Shown here one piece after another: positions 24,995 to 37,204 of a stretch of 64,000 bases of DNA (position 1 is its first letter; every line of letters starts with the position of its first letter). Source of the stretch: Dillenia suffruticosa (Eukaryota > Streptophyta > Magnoliopsida > Dilleniales > Dilleniaceae); the NCBI GenBank assembly GCA_033439265.1, contig JAVTVX010000026.1, positions 8,681,001-8,745,000 of the forward strand, in the 5' to 3' direction. A program made the translations under genes and the position numbers. The notes beneath the pieces are model-generated. The model saw only the letters and a program-made list of their open reading frames with translations. It ran no database searches and had not been told where the DNA came from.

Positions 24995-25586
24995 TTCTTT
25001 CTACTTCTCAATAAGATTGCATTAGCTCACTCCCTGGGGTTCTGCTCAGTGTTACTCGATAGTCTACTTGGCACACGAGAATGAGAGACATTAGTCAATT
25101 TATTAATTTTATTTTTAAACTTCTCAAACCTTTCATTAGTTGTTGTTGCTAAATGTTCAATTGCTATCTCCCATGATACCTTGTTTTGTTGTGGTTGCGG
25201 ATTCCCTGAGTTAAAACCTAGTAGATTATTTGGTCTTGGTGCTCCTTAACTCCATAAAAAATTAGGATGGTTTCTGCAATCAAAATTATATGTGTTGGAG
25301 TCTCTGAGACCGGTCAAAGTTAGAAATATACACTACAAAACAAATGCATTTTTCAGACGGACAAAAACCGTTTGCTAAACATACTAAAACCGTAAACAAA
25401 ACTTTCTCCAACGGATACGCTTTCAGTCGGCTATACACCAGTCGGGATAGATCTATCTTGACGGTTTTGATGACCGTTGGAGCATGTGATTGATTTATAA
25501 TGACGGTTAGAAAAGTATTAGTAAAAATATTATTTTTTATCATCGGTTTCAAAATATCAGTAAAAATTATTAGGTTTTATTGTCGG

Positions 25587-25713
25587 TTATCACATGTGTT
25601 AGGAAATGTTACTATCTTTTATCGTCAGTTATCACAACTGTTAAGAAATGTTACTATCATTTATCATCGGTTACCACATATGTTAGGAAATGTTACTATC
25701 TTTTATCGTCGAT
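25587..25713. repeat. 42-bp tandem repeat, three units
   Basis: Three successive units start TTATCACATGTGTTAGGAAA, TTATCACAACTGTTAAGAAA and TTACCACATATGTTAGGAAA at 42-base spacing, followed by further degenerate TTAC/TATCG blocks to about 25930. It lies in the left subterminal region of CACTA-1. Confidence 0.8.
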
Positions 25714-26886
25714 TACACGTTAGTATAAATTACTATTTGTACCATCGGTTACCACAAGCGAGAAAAAATTTCTGTTTTTATCGATTGGAAAATATTAGTA
25801 TAAGTTACTGTAGATTACTACAAGATTACTATAGATTACTACATGTTACTGTCAATTATCATGTTACTGTCGATTATCACATGGTTACTAATCGTCATGG
25901 TTACTATTTTGTACCATCGGTTACACAAGCGTCAGAAAGTTACTCTCTCTCTTTTATCATTATATTAGGTTAGAAATGTTATTCTTTTTTTTTCTTAGTT
26001 ATTATACATGTTAAAAAAATTTATTATTTCTGTTATCACTAAATTACTGGTCGTTACCAATATTACCATATGATTATCACATTGACGGTTTCTTTTTTTT
26101 TTTAAGATGATAGGTAAATTAAAATACTGAAAAATAAAGAAATTATAAAAATAATATAAATATTATAAGAATTGTAATTGATACAAACTAAAATGATTGA
26201 TACATATAAGACAAAAAAATAGAAAAAAGATTACATGTCTCATAATTACATGTCTTCTGAGATGGTCCAAACCAAAAATATTCGTTACAGTTTCTGAAGA
26301 TATCTTCATTCACAATCACAATTTTTGAAGACGTCTTTATCCACAATCTCTCGTGACAATCTGTTCATTAAAACTCAATAGTAAAATAATGAAATCATTG
26401 TAAATAATAAATAATGAATGTAAATGAAAATATTACCTGAGAAGTAAGCAGAGAGCGTTTCCTTTTTCTAAATGCAAAATATCTTGATAGCATTGATGTT
26501 TATATTTCTTCACAACTGTCCAAAATAAAAAATTAAAAATGATATTTTAATATTAAATCTCAAATTAAAATAAAAATAAGATGTTTATTTTTAAAACCTG
26601 AATAACATCTTGGATGATTGAGCTTGTTCGACTGAACTTATTCTTTCTTGGAATTGTTGTGATTCTTCATACAATACTTATCCGTCGTTCGTCAAACCTT
26701 TCAAATACCAAACATGATTAACTTTTAATAAAACTTTGCAAAGTATGAGTGAGATGTTTAAATGGGATATGAGAGAAGAACTTTCAAGGAAAGGATAGAG
26801 AAATTTTGATTGTGGAACTTTCGCCTACGTATGATTTATAATATATAATTTTTACAAACAAAATTTTAAAACTCCGCCTTCGCGCT

Positions 26887-26946
26887 TTTTCTCCCGCCTC
26901 TTTTTTCATTACCGTATTTTTTCTCCCGCCTCTTTTTTCATTACCG
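26887..26946. repeat. Short tandem duplication (about 30 bp)
   Basis: A TCTCCCGCCTCTTTTTTCAT block followed by TACCG occurs twice in tandem. The stretch 26100-27700 otherwise holds no gene that can be supported. Confidence 0.7.
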
Positions 26947-27929
26947 CGTTTCTTAATTTTTCACATGTGTCTTTCATATGTGTTTTGAAAAAATCACTTA
27001 TAATTTTTACTATTTATTAACAAATACTTACTAACTAGTTATTATATTTGATTAATATCATATCTATTTGATTAATAAAAAATAATATATATTCTATTCG
27101 ATGATAATAAACTTATTAATATTATTAATTTAAATAATGCAATGATATGAAATTAATAATTTATATAATATAGTGTTATAGTTTTGAAAATTTATTGAAT
27201 ATAATTTGAAAATATGATAATATAATGTAATTATATGTAATGGTGTAATTAATTATATTAGTATAATTAATGAAGAACACTAAATTTTACATCTATTGTA
27301 TCGGTAGAAATTGAATTTCAAATTCAATTACAATTTATAATTACAAAATATAATTTGCAATAAATAAAAATTTAATCTTTTATATAGACACTCCACAATT
27401 TCCATATACACAACTTTTTCATATTACACACACACACACATACCACTAATTTCAACCACTAATATTTCACATGTAATATTATTTAAAATTAGTATAGTGA
27501 ACTTCAATTTGGATATATTGGTTTTTTGACATTCTAAAAATAATTCATGAAATTTATTTTCATCCACATTAAATGCATGAGAAGTTGGTTTATCTGTAAA
27601 TTTGTAAATGATCATGTAAATCTGTGAATGAATCATACATGCCAAACATATCATGTTCAAAAACTTATTATGTAATTGGATATATTAGATCCATATAAAT
27701 TTTTATTACTCTTTTCTTCATGAATACACTTATCCCTACTAGTGTATAGTGTATCTTTATTTTTGTGAGTTTAATTTTATCTTGTTTTACCTGTTTTTAT
27801 TATTATTACATCATGAATTTTATTTTATAATTTTTGTATTTGATTTTCTTTATATTTTTATTTCTGTTAATATTGTTTACTACACTTATACCAATTGTAT
27901 CACTTATTATAAGAATATCATTTGTTACC

Positions 27930-28110
27930 GGTTGTTACTATTTGTTACCACTTGTTATCATGCATTATATTATGATATATTATCATTTGTTATCGATTGT
28001 TATTATTTGTTATCGGTTGTTACTATTTGTTACCACTTGTTATCATGCATTATATTATGATATATTATCATTTGTTACCGATTGTTATTATTTGTTATCA
28101 CTTATTACCA
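27930..28110. repeat. 85-bp tandem repeat, two units
   Basis: The block beginning GGTTGTTACTATTTGTTACC at 27930 recurs at 28015, an 85-base period. It is built from shorter TTGTTAC/TTATCA units. ORFs over it are low-complexity and not genes. Confidence 0.8.
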
Positions 28111-29679
28111 TGCATTAATACACTATCTTACATGTTGTTATTATTTGTTATCACGATAAAACAATATTTTCTCTTTTTTTTGTAAATATATAATGTAAAA
28201 TGCAAAATACAAATCATGACACTTTTTTATCTTTATTAATATTATATATTTTGGCAAATATTTGTAATTAAATATATAAAAATTTTAAATTATTAATATA
28301 TTATAATTTAAATTAATATTAATAGTCATGATTTGTAAAATAAAAAATATTCATGGAAAATGGGCAAAAAAATAAAAAGTTTTTTGCGGGTACATTGATT
28401 CCGAAATAAAATGAAAAAATGTTTTTGGAATTTTCACAAAATTTGCCGCTTGATTTTGAAATAAAATGATAAAATATTTTGGAGTTTTATCAAATTTAAC
28501 CGCCAATTTGTGATGTGGTGCAAAGATCATTGTTTGAATTGTTTTTGATTTTGGCATGAATTTGTGGAGTTATCACTAAAAAATTTTAAAAAACTAAATT
28601 CGTATATTAAATAATTTTTTTTAAATTTATATAAAATTATATAACGTTGATAATTCTACTAATATATTTATTCCAAATACACTCAACCAATATGTTTCAT
28701 CATTTTGGCATGCAGGACAATTGATAAATTAATATTAATAATCATGATTTTATATTATTACTAACATATATTCTCCATTTAACGATAATTTATAATTTAT
28801 AGTAATATATATAGTAATATGTATATATTATGTAATAATTTACGAATGTTATTATTATATTATTAGAAAATAGTACATTTGTATCTGAAAATAATTTTAA
28901 ATTTTTTATAATATTTTTATACTTTCATTATCACTAATTAATTTAACAACTATAATAATATTTTTTAAATTAAATGTATGTATCATATCTCACTTGCTCT
29001 GCCACCAGCTTTTATAAAGTTGAGTTGTTTGAATTTGAAATAAAATGATAAAATTTTTTTGCAATCAAATTTGATTGTTAATTTGTGATGTGGTGCAAAA
29101 AAAATTATTGTTTTGAATTATCTAAAATGAATTAATTGTTTTTGGTAAAAAAATATTTAGATTAGAATAAAAAAACAAATATTTTTTTCACAAAAAAGAG
29201 AAATTTGATTAAATTAGAAAATTGATTTTAACGAGAATATAATTTTATTGTAGAGTTATCAATTTTTCAATATTAAAAAGTTAAATTTGTAAATTAAATA
29301 TTTTTAGAATTTATATAAAATTATATAATATTGATAATTAATGTATTATTATCAATATTTCTCTTGGCGCACTACACAAGGGCAACCTGTAATACTGAAA
29401 CAGAAAAAAAAAAGAATGAAAAAAAAGAAAATTAAAGGGTGAAGAAAAAACTGAAATAAAAAAAAGAAAAGAAAAAGAAGAAACAAAAAAAGTTAAAAAA
29501 ACGGAAGGGTGAAGGTAAAAAAAATAAAAATAAAAATAAAAAAGAAGAAGAAAAAGAAAAAAAAAGGTTCAAAAAAAATGAAAGGGTGAAGGGTAAAAAA
29601 AAAGTAGAAAAAAAAGCAAAAAATTGGTAAATATATGAAAAAAGAAGTTTAAAAAAAAAAAAAAAAGATGAACAGTAGT

Positions 29680-29800
29680 GCCCAAGGTTGCAGCCGCGGG
29701 GGGCACGGCCGCAAGCGCGCGCAGGGGCTCTGGCATGCCCCTGCACTTGCGGTTGCAACCGTGCTGCTGCACGGTTGCAACCGCGCAAGGGAATTCAAAA
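29680..29800. other. GC-rich hairpin island in CACTA-1
   Basis: A GC-rich island in very AT-rich DNA. The arm 29746-29764 (CTTGCGGTTGCAACCGTGC) pairs with 29769-29789 across a 4-base loop, with one 2-base bulge. A second small hairpin has arms CAGGGGC/GCCCCTG at about 29722-29743. Long purine (A/G) runs precede it at 29400-29670. Confidence 0.65.
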
Positions 29801-29854
29801 AATTGAGGAAGAGAAGAAAATATATAAGGCAAAGGCCACTCCAAGCCACATCTG

Positions 29855-29920
29855 TCAAGTGGTGTAGTGGTTGAAGCTTCTGATATTATATCCAATGCCC
29901 AGGTTCGATTCTGGTTCCTT
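29855..29920 (+). ncRNA. tRNA-like (SINE-head-like) sequence in CACTA-1
   Basis: A box-like TGGTGTAGTGG at 29860-29870 is followed 31 bases later by B box-like GGTTCGATTCT at 29902-29912. CCAG...CTGG around the B box can form a T-arm stem. T-rich runs follow from 29935. No full cloverleaf is evident, so it is a tRNA-derived fragment, not a tRNA gene. Confidence 0.5.
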
Positions 29921-30052
29921 TCTCTGGGAACCTTTTCTTTTTTTGTTTTTTGTTTTTTTTTTTTTCATTCTCTTCTCTTCCTTCTTCTCTCTTTCTCTTA
30001 TCAATTTTTTTTTCCTATCCCACTCTCACCCATAAAATAAAATTTCTTCTCT

Positions 30053-30262
30053 TTGGTAAAATTTGTAATGAAATATTTAAAATTTTTAATTTTTTTATAT
30101 ATTATAATATAAATTAATATCGATAATTATCATATTAAAATTCATTGTAATTTATTTTTGGTAAAATTTGTAATGAAATATTTAAATTTTTTAATTTTTT
30201 TATATATTATAATATAAATTAATATCGATAATTATCATATTAAAATTCATTGTAATTTATAG
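30053..30262. repeat. 105-bp direct duplication
   Basis: The block starting TTGGTAAAATTTGTAATGAA near 30053 recurs at about 30158, a 105-base period, with few differences. Confidence 0.8.
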
Positions 30263-31119
30263 TAATATATATAGCAATATATATATATATATATTATATA
30301 ATAATATAAGATTGATATTATTATATTATTGGAAAATGGTGAATATGTATCTTAATTTTTTGTAATTTTTTTACATTTTCATTTTACTTTCTTGGATATA
30401 CCACTTTTTCAAATTAAATTAATAACAAACAAATTTTCAAAATAAAATTTTAAAATCTCTTTTTCCGGATATTTTTTTATTACACAATTTTTCTGCCCTT
30501 TTTCATTACACATTTTTCATCTTTCAATTTTTTTCTTTTTTTTTTTCAAAAATACGGATGATATTTCTTTCTATTTCACTCTCTTTTTTTTTCTTATCTG
30601 CCACCTTTTTTTTTTCCATATCTCACTCTCATTCAACCTTTTGTTCTCTCTTTTTTTTTTTTTTTTTTTTCAGTTTACAAATTTCAGGTATTTAAATATA
30701 ATATATAATTGTTTAGATGAATATTATATTTGAAGATGATATAGATTTTTTATATTATCATTGACAAATAAATTTTAGATAAATTTCACAGACGTAATTT
30801 TTCACAAATAAATATCATTTGAAAAACAAAAAATTAGAAAAAAAAAATTAAAACAAATAATAAAGAGACAATTAAATAAAAATGGAAGTAACGGAAATGA
30901 CACAGCTTGCCATGTGTCTCATTTTTCTTTTTTTTTTCATTTATTCTCTACCTTCCACAGATTATGATAAATTATTTAATATTTTATATTTTGGTAAATA
31001 TTTATAATTAAATATATAAATTTATTAAATTAATAATATATTATAATTTAAATTAATATTAATAACCATCATTTTATATTATCGCACTAATATAATAATA
31101 TCATTCATTCAAAATTATC

Positions 31120-31265
31120 ATTACTTACCACTTATTATCACAATTACCAATATTTTTATCACAACTTATCATTACTTACCACTTATTATCATAATTATCA
31201 ACATTTTTATCACAACTTATCACAACTTATCATTACTTACCACTTATTTTCACAATTACCAACTT
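31120..31265. repeat. About 50-bp tandem repeat, three units
   Basis: ATCATTACTTACCACTTATT followed by a TATCAcaATTAcCAA-type block and a TTTTTATCACAACTT block occurs three times. Confidence 0.7.
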
Positions 31266-32513
31266 TTTTATTTCAATTTATCATAAATTAAAAAAATTCT
31301 ATAAATTCTATAAATTCTATAAATTATCACAACTTATTTATAAAATAGTTTATATAAATTCTATAAAAACACAAAATAAGAAAAAAAATACAAATACAAT
31401 TAAATTAAATTAAATTAAATTAATGAAAATATAAAATGATAAAATATAATAGTTAAAATATAAATTAAAATAAAACTTAAATTACTACTATTTACCATCA
31501 ATATACTAACAACTTACTATTTACTATTTACCACAACTATATATCATAAACTTACCACGTGTCCCTTTTCTTTCTTTTTTTTTTTAGTCTCAACTTTTTT
31601 CACTTTCATATTAATAAAAATGTCCGTTGTCAAAATACTAAAAAATAACGAAAAAAAAGTTATCTCTCTTTTTTATTTTTTCTTTTTTTCTCTCAACCTT
31701 CCACACTTTTTTCTACTTTTCTTTTTTCTTTTTTTTTCTATACAAAAATATTTAAATTTTTTAAATTGTTAATATAAGAGAATTTAAAATAATATTAACT
31801 AACATATATTCTCCAATAATTTATAATTTATAATAATATATACAGTACTAATATTATGTATGTATTATTAGAAAATGGTATATTGTGTATTTCAAAATAA
31901 TTCTAATTTTTTTATAAATTTTTTATATTTTTACAAATTTCTCGCAAATTATTACCACTACTTATCACAAGTTATAGGTTACCACTACTTAAGTTGTTAC
32001 CATTACTTATCACACATTATTAACATCATAGATTATAACGTCATCACAGATTATAACGTATTACAATACATATAACACAAGTTATCATAAATTATTCCCT
32101 TCTATATTAACTCTAAAATTTTAAACTGTTTCTAAAAATTATATAAATATATATAGAAATATAACATTTGCAAATAGTAGAATACAAGTTATCATAATTA
32201 TAGATTTATACAAACAGTATGGTTAAGTAGATCCAGTAGACCTGATTATTTTCAAATCGTCTCTAAAAATATTATATTTACCAAACTACAAAAGATAATT
32301 ATCAGAAATTGAATATCATTTTTACCGACGGTCCTGTTAACTTTACTCACGGTTTATAAACTTTTCTCGATGTTATAATTTATACTGTTAAAATATGTAT
32401 ATATTTTTCTACGGTTTTGTAAAAAACGTCGGTATAGGTAAGAAGAAACCGTTGTTAAAGGTTACCGATAATAAAAGTTACCGTCAGTATAGAGATATAA
32501 TTTTGTAGTGATA

Positions 32514-32855
32514 ATTTGATTGTTGAACTTGTGGATACTCAAAAGACATGTGAGTAAAATCACCATACGAATCACAATAGAAGATTTGGTTAGTCACATA
32601 ATTAAATTGATTAGTTTTTATGGCATTAATCAAGGAATCAATTTTTGTATTAAGTATGGTAAAACTATCAATTTCTTAGACACCAGCTTTTTATCTAGGA
32701 ATTTTACGTTCATTAGACTAATCATATTGATTAGATGCCATATCATCAAGTAATGCACATGCTTCATTATATGACTTACTCATGAAAGCATCTCTACCCG
32801 CAGCATCAATGATAAGTTTAACAGAATTTAAAAGACATACATAAAAGATTTACAA
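32514..32855 (-). pseudogene. Athila-like gag, central/C-terminal piece between two insertions
   Basis: The minus strand carries a gag segment with the DAAGRDAFMSKSYNEACALL block that matches the usual Athila gag sequence D-A-x-x-G-G-A-L-M-x-K-x-x-x-E-A. A Cys-x2-Tyr...His remnant of a zinc knuckle lies near 32540. Stops interrupt it. Solo LTR 2 bounds it on one side and CACTA-1 on the other. Confidence 0.7.
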
Positions 32856-33079
32856 TGTAACATCAATACTGCGGTGTTTGTACTATTCTACTCCTATTCA
32901 AAAATTTAATAAAAATATTTTTCAGTTATATATATAGAAAAATTTTTATTATTTTGATTTTTGATTTTTGGGGCTTTAAATAAAAAATTTGGATATATAT
33001 ATATATATATACAAAGTATCCGTATTACCGAGTTATACCCTATTTTGTTAAAAAATTTGGAACCTAAAAAAAAAAAAGA

Positions 33080-33830
33080 GGAGGAGACGCAGCATTTTGC
33101 CTCAAAGCGCTGCGTCCCTTTAATTGGGAATTAGGGTTAAAAAACCCTAATTCTCTTCCCTTTTCTCTCTCTCTTCCTCTCTCTTTCTCTCTTCGCCTCT
33201 TCACTTTCTTCCCGTGGCTGCCTCATCTTCTTCCACCTTTGTCACCGCCGTCGCCGCAACTGATCGCCACCCTCCGCTGCTCCCTCCCCACTGCTCCTCC
33301 TTCCCGTGAGCACAACCCTCCCTACACGAGTGTGAGCGCGCCACATTGCGCGACCTTCCCCCAGTGTGCCATAGCACAAGCGCGAGCGCGCGACTGCTCA
33401 AGTGTACCACAGTGTGAGCGTGCCAGTTCGTTAGCTAGCGCAACCTGCGAGCACGCTGTAGCGCTATCTTCCCCGTGCGAGCGCACCGCAGCGCGAGCTT
33501 CCTCACGCAAGCTTCCTTGCGCGAGTGTGCGACCTTCTGCGAGCGCGCGACTGCAGTCCAGCTCACAAACACACGACTGCAGTCAAGCTCGCGAGCGCGA
33601 GCCTCAGCTCGTGAGCGCGCTAGCCTGAGAGCATGTTAGCTCGCGAGCGTGCCAGCCCACGAGCGTGCCAGCCCGCGACCCCACGGGCACGCGATGGCCA
33701 TTGAGCCCGCAAAGCCCACTACCGCCCGAAGCCCACTAGCCTGCTGACCTGCGAGCCTACTACGGCCCGCGATGCCCACTACGGCCCGCAAGCCCGCTAG
33801 CCTGCTGACCCGCGAGCCCATGAACTTCTA
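33080..33830. other. GC-rich segment of solo LTR 2
   Basis: Starts with an inverted repeat, arms GACGCAGC/GCTGCGTC at about 33085-33116. A CT-rich leader-like stretch (33150-33240) follows, then a long run of degenerate CGCGAGCGCGC/GCGAGC units (33320-33820). Six-frame ORFs here are Ala/Arg/Ser-rich products of base composition, with no recognisable domain. Confidence 0.6.
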
Positions 33831-34819
33831 CGAAGGTAACTAACTTAGGGTTTTAATCCTAATCGAAGTGTTTATGACCTAACTAATAAATCTTATCTTG
33901 ATCGGGAGCATTGCAGATTTTGTAGTGATCGAGGAGACATTCGGACGAAGGTCTACGCTCTGAGAAAACCTTATGTGAGAGAAATGCGATCTCTTCAACA
34001 ATTGAAATAAATTTTATCAAATTTAGGTTTCAATACCTTTAAAATGACATATGGTTTGAAGAAATCAGAGGAGAATTGAAAAGTGTATGATTTTTCAAAG
34101 ATTTTTCTAACTTGTAGGAAATTTATGTATTTTAGATTTGTTTTCGATTTTGAATGGCTTTAGGTTTGAATTTAACTTGATTTTGATTTGGTTATTTACT
34201 TATAAATGGAATGAAATTGATGACATTAATGTATATTTATAAATTGAGAAATTAAGATTTATACAAACTTAGGAAAGATGATAAACCCTAAAAATAATTC
34301 AAAATTTAATGACAATTGTGATAATCTGATTAGGTTGACTTTCTTAGGGATTCGAGAAGTCGATTTGGTTTGATTTTGGAAATAGGGAGTGACTATCCTC
34401 CCTAAAATATGAGTGGAACCCTAATCCTTTGCATGAAATAGTGAAACCTGATTTTATCATGTTTTTAATAAAACATACTTTTGATATGCATTGTCTCAAC
34501 ATATAGAATTGAAATTTAAATCTGTTTTGTGATTATTGGAGTGTCGTACTTATGTTTTCTACGATTATGCATCCATGTTTGAAATGAAATGAAATTGTGC
34601 CATGATTTGAGAAATAGAATGTTTTCTATTCTACCATTGCATTGGTTTGTTAAATTTAAATGATTTTGATGAAATATATAGGCACATGGAATTAAATTGT
34701 TTTGAGGATATGATGAGATGATTTGACTATGCGGATTGGATGCCTACTAGCTTGAGATGATATGATGATATGATATTATTTGATTGTTTCCGTAGCTATG
34801 AAGGGCGTTTGTAGAGGTA

Positions 34820-35186
34820 CGGGTTGTTTGAATACGCTTCTGTAGGAGGTATCCACAAACGTCATTTTATATGGCTATAGGCACAGTCGGTTGAACCCAC
34901 ATCGGGGGAGGATGTATGTGATGCCACCGTCTAGTATCGGACGGTGACCTATTGACGAGTCTGGGTAAGCAAGGGCTAAGCCCACGGCCAACGTCGGAGC
35001 ACCGGGTTGCCCAAATACGCTTTCGTAGGAGGTATCCACAAACGTCATTTTATATGGCTATAGGCATAGTCGGTTGAACCCACATCGGGGGAGGATGTGT
35101 GTGACGCCACCATCTAGCACCGGTCGGTGACCTATTGACGAGTCTGGGTAAGCAAGGGCTAAGCCCACGGCCAACGTCGGAGCAGA
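34820..35186. repeat. 183-bp tandem duplication in solo LTR 2
   Basis: GTCATTTTATATGGCTATAG starts at 34861 and again at 35044. Flanking blocks (GGAGGTATCCACAAAC before; CACATCGGGGGAGGATG and GGCCAACGTCGGAGCA after) repeat with the same 183-base offset. Solo LTR 1 has a single copy of the corresponding region (about 9740-9945). Confidence 0.9.
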
Positions 35187-35302
35187 GAGCTACGTTTGAA
35201 AACTCTTTGTATAATAAAACCTCTGATGCGCCTGTCCTTGGTCATGGTGGACCTTTGCCAGGATCCTTTCGGCTTGCTCTATGATCTACTTGATTTTAAA
35301 TG

Positions 35303-35326
35303 GATATATATATATATATATATATT
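35303..35326. repeat. (TA)n microsatellite
   Basis: An uninterrupted AT/TA dinucleotide run inside solo LTR 2. Confidence 0.9.
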
Positions 35327-36131
35327 ATCATGTGAATGATTAAATGAGTTCATTTTAGTGAACATATCATGATTTACTGCAAAATTTGAATTATTGGTTA
35401 TGAATGATATTATTTGACACTCCAATGTTCACCTATAATATTAGTACTTGAGATTAATCCCCTCACTCACTGGGTATCTTTCTTGATACTTACCCCTCTT
35501 CTTTCCCTCCTTAAACAGGATTATTGTGCTAGAGTGACGTTTCGGCTCTAGAGGATTTGGTAGCTCGTTGGCTGATTTGAGTATTTTTCGATAGTGAGAT
35601 TTAAATTAAGTTGAGATATGAGTTCCGCACTTTATTTTTGACCCTGTGAGGTCTTGATTTTGGGGTCCGTAGTTGACAGTGTATTTATTATGGGATTGAC
35701 TGTAAAATTTATGTACATTTATTTGCGAAACTCTCATATTTCATTTGCATTGAGGTAAATTGTAGTATTTGAACGTTAACTTGGGAAAATTGATTGTAAA
35801 TTGTATAAAACTTAGGCCCGCTCAGTGTGACGGCTGCTCATGCTCTAGTTAAGTATGACAGTAGAGGTCTGTGGTTAGGATTGTTGGTAATTTACCTAGC
35901 CTGGCGCTGTACTAGATGTCGGCTATGGTTAGTGGGTTGCTGTGAGCCCGGGATGACCATTTTATTTTATTTACAGGATGATTTTAAATTATACAGGTTT
36001 AAACAGATTTATTTGTATATAGGAGATCTCTGATTTATGGGGAGATTCTGCCCGATTTTATGAAAAAATACAGTTGGCATTCAGGGCAATGAGTGGCTGT
36101 TCATGACTCCGGTTCGGGGCGTGACATACAA

Positions 36132-36610
36132 GGTCAACCAATTAGGTATACCATGATACAAGCATCTCCTAATTAGATCCATAAAACAATCCCAAGCATT
36201 ATATAAAGATACACCCTCATATTATTTAAAACTAGTAATATCATTATGTAATTAACCGTTTTACCAAGTGAAAAATGTTTAGCTAAGAATGCTTGAGATA
36301 CATTCTCCTAATTTATAAAATAATTAGCAGGGAAGGAGTTAAGGCGTATTTTTGCCTTTCCTCTAAGAGAGAAAGAAAATAATCGTAACCTTATTGTATC
36401 AAGGTTGACTCTAATCAACTTAATTGTGTTGCAAATCTCCAGAAAGTTCTTCAGATGGCTATTTGGATTTTTATAAACATTTTCACTGAATTGATCTGCC
36501 TGCACCAAACTAATAAGACTAGGTTTTAGTTTAAAGTTATTTGCTTCTACTTCAGGCAGTGCAATACTAATCTGTATATATTGAAGACTGAGTATTAAAA
36601 ACCCCCTCAT
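36132..36610 (-). pseudogene. Athila-like gag, N-terminal piece
   Basis: An open piece of 100 codons (36308-36610) followed by further coding to the solo-LTR insertion. Conserved retrotransposon gag features are visible: FKLKPSLISLVQADQFS, then NPNSHLKNFLEICNTIK, then IRLRLFSFSLRGKAKIRL. These are the standard Retrotrans_gag motifs of Tat/Athila elements. The protein would form the virus-like particle; here it is split by two nested elements and cannot be made. Confidence 0.8.
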
Positions 36611-37182
36611 GTCTCTACTATCCTATGCCATCGCTTCTTTCTTGACTTCACTAACTTGTTTACATTGACTCTCAAGCTCTTTTCTATCTTAGGATAAAAG
36701 TTAACTAGGTTAGGACTTTTCAATCGTAGCATACACTGTACCAACACAAAAAAGAATCCAAAATTTATCTTTAAAATAGTTTACAAGAACTACTCAAAAA
36801 CATTTATATTACCTATATAAAAATACGAATCATGAGAAAATAACCAAATAATACAAAAAGACACCCAAGAAACAATAGAAAGACACTAAAAAATAAGAAA
36901 AAATAAAAAATAGAAAAACCTATGAAAATAATAGAATTCGGCCAAGATAGAGTGGTGCCTGTGGCAAAGCGACGTGTTTTGATTAGCACATTGAAATCCT
37001 TTGGAAAAAGTAGCTGCTTAGCCCTAATTCTTACAAAATTTTTTAGACCTAAAAATTCTCACCAAATCCGAAACAAAGCAAACCCTAAACAATGACTATA
37101 TAACCTAAAAGACAGTATGCCAAGAAATATGAGAAAGAAAGTTACAAGAGATACAAAAAACCCAGTTGATATACAAGGATAT

Positions 37183-37199
37183 TCTAAGAAACGGTGTCA
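37183..37199 (-). promoter_or_regulatory. Athila-like primer binding site
   Basis: Just after the 5' LTR on the minus strand the sequence reads TGACACCGTTTC, following a run of T. Tat/Athila elements typically have TGGCGCCGTTGCC here, complementary to a tRNA-Asp 3' end; this copy is a degenerate version. Confidence 0.55.
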
Positions 37200-37204
37200 A
37201 AAAC

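Larger units (their letters stand above)
25331..32510. mobile_element. CACTA-1: non-autonomous CACTA (En/Spm) transposon, 7.18 kb
   Basis: The ends are inverted repeats, CACTACAAAA at 25331 and TTTTGTAGTG at 32501-32510. A 3-bp duplication ATA lies on both sides (25328-25330, 32511-32513). Insertion split the Athila-like gag; gag-like coding continues on both sides. Subterminal repeats use GACGGTT/AACCGTC and ACCGTCGGT-type motifs at both ends (25360-25500 and 32320-32490). No transposase coding was seen; the interior is very AT-rich with tandem repeats, a GC-rich hairpin and a tRNA-like sequence. Presumably mobilised in trans by a related CACTA transposase. Confidence 0.85.
32856..36126. mobile_element. 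Solo LTR 2, same family as solo LTR 1 (3.27 kb)
   Basis: Begins TGTAACATCAATACTGCGG and ends GGGGCGTGACA, with a perfect 5-bp duplication TACAA at 32851-32855 and 36127-36131. It is inserted in Athila-like gag. It shares several blocks with solo LTR 1: Pro-loop-like GTAGCTA(C/T)GAAG, GAACCCACATCGGGGGAGG, TGATGCGCCTGTCC, CACTCACTGGGTATC and the terminal GGGCGTGACA. No gag/pol is present. It differs from solo LTR 1 by a GC-rich segment (33080-33830) and a tandem duplication (34820-35186). Confidence 0.8.

Noticed and set aside
25500-28185. Tyr/Leu/Ile-rich ORFs on the plus strand, including one of 157 codons
   Set aside because: Translation of tandem TTATC/TTGTTAC repeats, not a conserved protein.
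29855-29920. Functional tRNA gene
   Set aside because: Only A and B boxes and a short T-arm stem are visible; acceptor and anticodon stems do not pair.
33201-33821. Several overlapping Ala/Arg/Ser-rich ORFs on both strands
   Set aside because: They result from GC-rich low-complexity CGCGAGC repeats and have no domain or start context.
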